DNA of 64,000 nt from Ecdyonurus torrentis (taxonomy: Eukaryota > Arthropoda > Insecta > Ephemeroptera > Heptageniidae). This document shows positions 61,517 to 64,000 of this stretch, piece by piece; the first letter of the stretch is position 1; each line of letters begins with the position of its first letter. A program made the translations under genes and the position numbers. Under the pieces are notes generated by a model. The model made no database searches. It had not been told where the DNA came from and saw only the letters and a list, made by a program, of their open reading frames with translations. Where the stretch lies: positions 54,397,806 through 54,461,805 of the forward strand of contig OX439128.1 in NCBI GenBank assembly GCA_949318235.1, written 5' to 3'.

Positions 61517-63673
61517 GTAACACATTTTCTATACGTTACACAAGCAATGAGGAAGACTAATGATTTTTGGGACAGCATTTGAGCACATTTTTAGAAAGAG
61601 CATAATTAGTAGATTCTATTGACATCAATATTTACCTTTATTACTTAAATTTCAGCAATTAATTAATGATTTAAAAGTGGCAGCCACGCCCCCAAGAAGC
61701 CTGTGCCGTTAGTCATTTGTTTGAATTTGCAGCGGAGTCTGATGTTCTTCTGCAAATTTGGATACGAGATTTTAAATTTTACGCGAATTTTTAAAATCTC
61801 GTATCCAAATTTGCAGAAGAACATCAGACTCCGCTGCAAATTCAAACAAATGACTAACGGCACAGGCTTCTTGGGGGCGTGGCTGCCACTTTTAAATCAT
61901 TAATTAATCGCTGAAATTTAAGTAATAAAGGTAAATATTGATGTCAATAGAATCTACTAATTATGCTCTTTCTAAAAATGTGCTCAAATACTGTCCCAAA
62001 AATCATTAGTCTTCCTCATTATTTGTAGTTTTTAATTTTCTTAACTATAAAATAAAAACCATTGAATATAACAATCTATAATTTTTTAATTATATATATA
62101 TATTTTTTTTAACTATAAATTAATTGATACTTACGTGCCTTAAATTTATATATTATTAATAAAATGTATTTAAGGGGGTAGGTGACCGACTGATATCTCG
62201 CAAACTAGGACGGTTGCGAATAATAATAAATAACACAAAGTAAAGAAGAAATGTTACTTAAAATTTTAGTTATGTCAAATATGTAAAAACACGATCAAAT
62301 ATTTAAGTTATTACATTTTAAAGATAACATGTAAATGTGGAAATTTAAATTTGAGCGGGAAATTTTAGTCAAATTAGAATTTTTTTTACAATTAAAAATA
62401 TAATTAAATTTTTTTTTGTTATAAAAAAATATATTTTAAATTTACTTGATTTTATTTGAAAATTATAGTGTTTGTTTTATTGGAATTAAATCATGTACTA
62501 AAAATTATTGGGAAAATATATATAGTTCTTATTTTAGCGATTTCTGGTCCAAGTCGGTTCTCCACCGCCTTAAATAAAGAATGCCGATGGCAGTTAATCG
62601 TTTTTGGTTGCAAATGTAGAGATTTTATGTACGGTACAGCTCTGGCCAAAAGTTCCCGAACGATTTGTATAGGCAACCCGCAACCACACTATGTTATCTT
62701 TATGAGAAAACGCAGTGGCCGCCGCTGCCCCGTTCGGGAACTTTTGGCCAGAGCTGTACCTAAATATAGACACATATAATACGAGAAACGAATAAAATGG
62801 CTAAATTATTTATCGAAAAATTAATAAAAACTGTCATTCCATCTATATCATTAATTTTTTTACATTAAAAATATAATGATTTATATTGCTCAAATAGTTA
62901 TAAAGAAACTGTAAAAAATTGTTATTTACTTGCATTATAATAATTTTCTACTGAATAAATTGTTGATCAAATCATTTATTAAAGTCTGAATATACGTATT
63001 ATTAATATTTTTTTGCATTTAATTTATTTATAATTAATCTTGTGCAGTAGAAATAAACTATTAATAAGTCTATGTCTCCGAATATGTCTCCGTGGAAAAC
63101 TGAACTATTCATATAGTCTCCGAGTGCCTCAAATTTAGAACATCTGCGGTCTCCGCCTCTCCCGAAATTTGAATCATCTCTTACGAGAGCGCTCCATTAG
63201 AGATGTTTCAATTTTGGGAGAGGCGGAGAACGCAGATGTTTCAAATTTGAAACGTGCGGAAATTATTGATCAACAGTTTTCCGCGGAGACATCGATATTA
63301 AAGTATTTCATTACTTTAAATAAAAATTTTAGTAAACAATTTGCATCAAAATTTATGTTTTAAATGTTTTTAAAACTTGCTAAAATGTTTTTTGTTTATA
63401 ATTCAATGACTTTAATTTTTAAAAAATAAATGATTTATGTACATGTATACAGTAAATATTTAACAATGTTTTATTTTGTATTTTATTATTTTGTTTCTAA
63501 AGCTTGAGCCTCGCAGACCTGCTATTCTGTGGATTATCACTTCCCATGATGACTATCATATTATTCGATTCTAAATTCATTAATATATCCTTGTTGTTAT
63601 TACTAGGGATATGCTTGACATTATACAACTTCTCAACTTCATTACTCTCCATCTTAATGATCACTATTAACAG
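61332..63673 (+). CDS. Tre1/moody-like class A GPCR, first two recognisable exons (3' part beyond the window)
   Basis: Exons 61332-61516 (or from an acceptor at 61381) and 63503-63673 join in phase (Ile codon AT|C). They encode TM1 (VPVAFIILVSVIGFITN), the loop LLRKSKLRNVSTTFV, TM2 with LSLADLLFCGLSLPM (Asp2.50) and TM3 with STSLLSILMITINR. The exon ends inside the DRY-position motif, here N-R. This matches the NRY-type motif known for Tre1 and moody receptors, which act in cell migration and barrier formation in insects. The ECL1 Trp and the Cys normally at the start of TM3 (3.25) are not visible: that position falls in SLLLLLG. Orthology and ligand are unknown. The start is uncertain because ATG 61332 could be a true start with N-glycosylation site NIT, or upstream exons could splice at TTTACAG (61381). 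Confidence 0.82.
61545..62025. mobile_element. Near-perfect foldback, about 480 bp
   Basis: The left arm starts GAGGAAGACTAATGATTTTT and the right arm ends AAAAATCATTAGTCTTCCTC. The inner parts pair over about 200 bp, with the loop TTTTAAATTTTACGCGAATT. It lies 30 bp after the GPCR exon donor. The two mirrored 66-codon frames are artefacts. Confidence 0.93.
62026..62634. other. Intronic AT-rich sequence
   Basis: TTAAGGGGGTAGGTGACCGA at about 62171 resembles the start of a family F-like repeat, but similarity fades. Nothing else is recognised. Confidence 0.45.
62635..62758 (-). mobile_element. Tc1/mariner-like MITE, 124 bp (second copy)
   Basis: TACAGCTCTGGCCAAAAGTT to GGAACTTTTGGCCAGAGCTGTA, reversed relative to 60607-60730. 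Confidence 0.9.
63075..63297. mobile_element. TATCGAT foldback element V9
   Basis: The right end is CCGCGGAGACATCGATA. The left end is decayed (CCGAATATGTCTCCGTGGAA). The arms pair GAACATCTGCGGTCTCCGCC with GGCGGAGAACGCAGATGTTT. Confidence 0.8.
63503..63673 (+). CDS. GPCR exon (TM2 and TM3)
   Basis: The acceptor is TTTCTAAAG. It completes Ile and reads 56 codons, LSLADLLFCGLSLPM to LMITIN, plus AG. The donor is CAG|GTAACA. Confidence 0.88.
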
Positions 63674-63693
63674 GTAACAATACTTAACTACAT

Positions 63694-64000
63694 CCGAGGC
63701 CGTGGCGCAGTGGTAGCTTGTCTGCTTCGTGTGCGTGCGAAGGGTCACTGGTTCGACTCCCAGGCTGTGCGGCTTTTACAAGGCCGTGTATGCTGGCGGA
63801 GTGCACTTGTGATCTTTGAATATGAGGTTGATGCGTGTGCTATTGTGTCATGAGTCATCGGTAGGAGAGGTGTGTATGCCTGTGTGTATGCATGTCTCCG
63901 ATCGTCCTGATGTAGGCAGTAGTGACCCTACATCACGCAATAGAGAGAATATCTCGGGACGGTTCACCATTTCACTGATATTTCCTGCCTATTCATTCAT
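63694..64000 (+). mobile_element. tRNA-derived SINE, cut by the window edge
   Basis: GTGGCGCAGTGG (A-box, 63702-63713) and GGTTCGACTCC (B-box, 63750-63760) lie in an apparent tRNA-like head, followed by a non-tRNA body to the window end. It begins 20 bp after the GPCR exon donor. It differs in head and body from the SINE at 45141. Confidence 0.85.

Overview
The window looks like AT-rich nuclear DNA of an invertebrate animal, most likely an arthropod. The evidence is many small GT-AG exons in large introns, an ABCH/ABCG23-type half-transporter, a Tre1/moody-type GPCR, a VEGFR/PVR-like receptor tyrosine kinase tail, a C-type lectin, tRNA-derived SINEs, a LINE remnant and very dense miniature inverted-repeat (MITE/foldback) elements. 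The species cannot be named from the sequence.

Layout. (1) 1-7 kb, + strand: the last three coding exons of a receptor tyrosine kinase (1468-6958); the rest lies left of the window. (2) 7-19 kb: no confident gene. It holds a 1.7-kb foldback, a CCAAT/CRE-rich promoter candidate near 10.4 kb, and a 13-copy tandem cassette (12.4-14.6 kb) in which every copy carries an exon-like core between splice-site-like signals. (3) 19.2-23.3 kb, - strand: two exons of a C-type lectin, the 3' one with two frame breaks. They lie between two long tetranucleotide arrays, (TGAG)n and (CACT)n, which are inverted copies of one motif. (4) 25.4-53.4 kb, + strand: a complete 16-coding-exon ABC half-transporter. All splice phases join and give about 705 aa with Walker A, Q-loop, signature, Walker B and H-loop followed by six predicted membrane segments. 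(5) 53.4-61 kb: intergenic, with CA/GA microsatellites around a foldback, a LINE 3' remnant, and nested palindromes containing a second SINE copy. (6) 61.3-64 kb, + strand: two exons of a Tre1/moody-like GPCR, running off the right edge.

Two patterns need explanation. First, tandem repeats are anchored on 5' splice sites: exon 1's 3' end plus its donor repeated 16 further times, exon 2's donor forming the first bases of a 585-bp TATC array, exon 15's end plus donor repeated 9 times, and the separate 13-copy cassette. Second, several otherwise unrelated foldback families share the terminus TATCGAT(G/C) and sit in or beside simple repeats. At least six distinct MITE families also carry the palindrome TGACGTCA, a CREB/ATF-type site, about fifty times in the window. 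Local family labels (A-J, U, V) are mine; no database was consulted.
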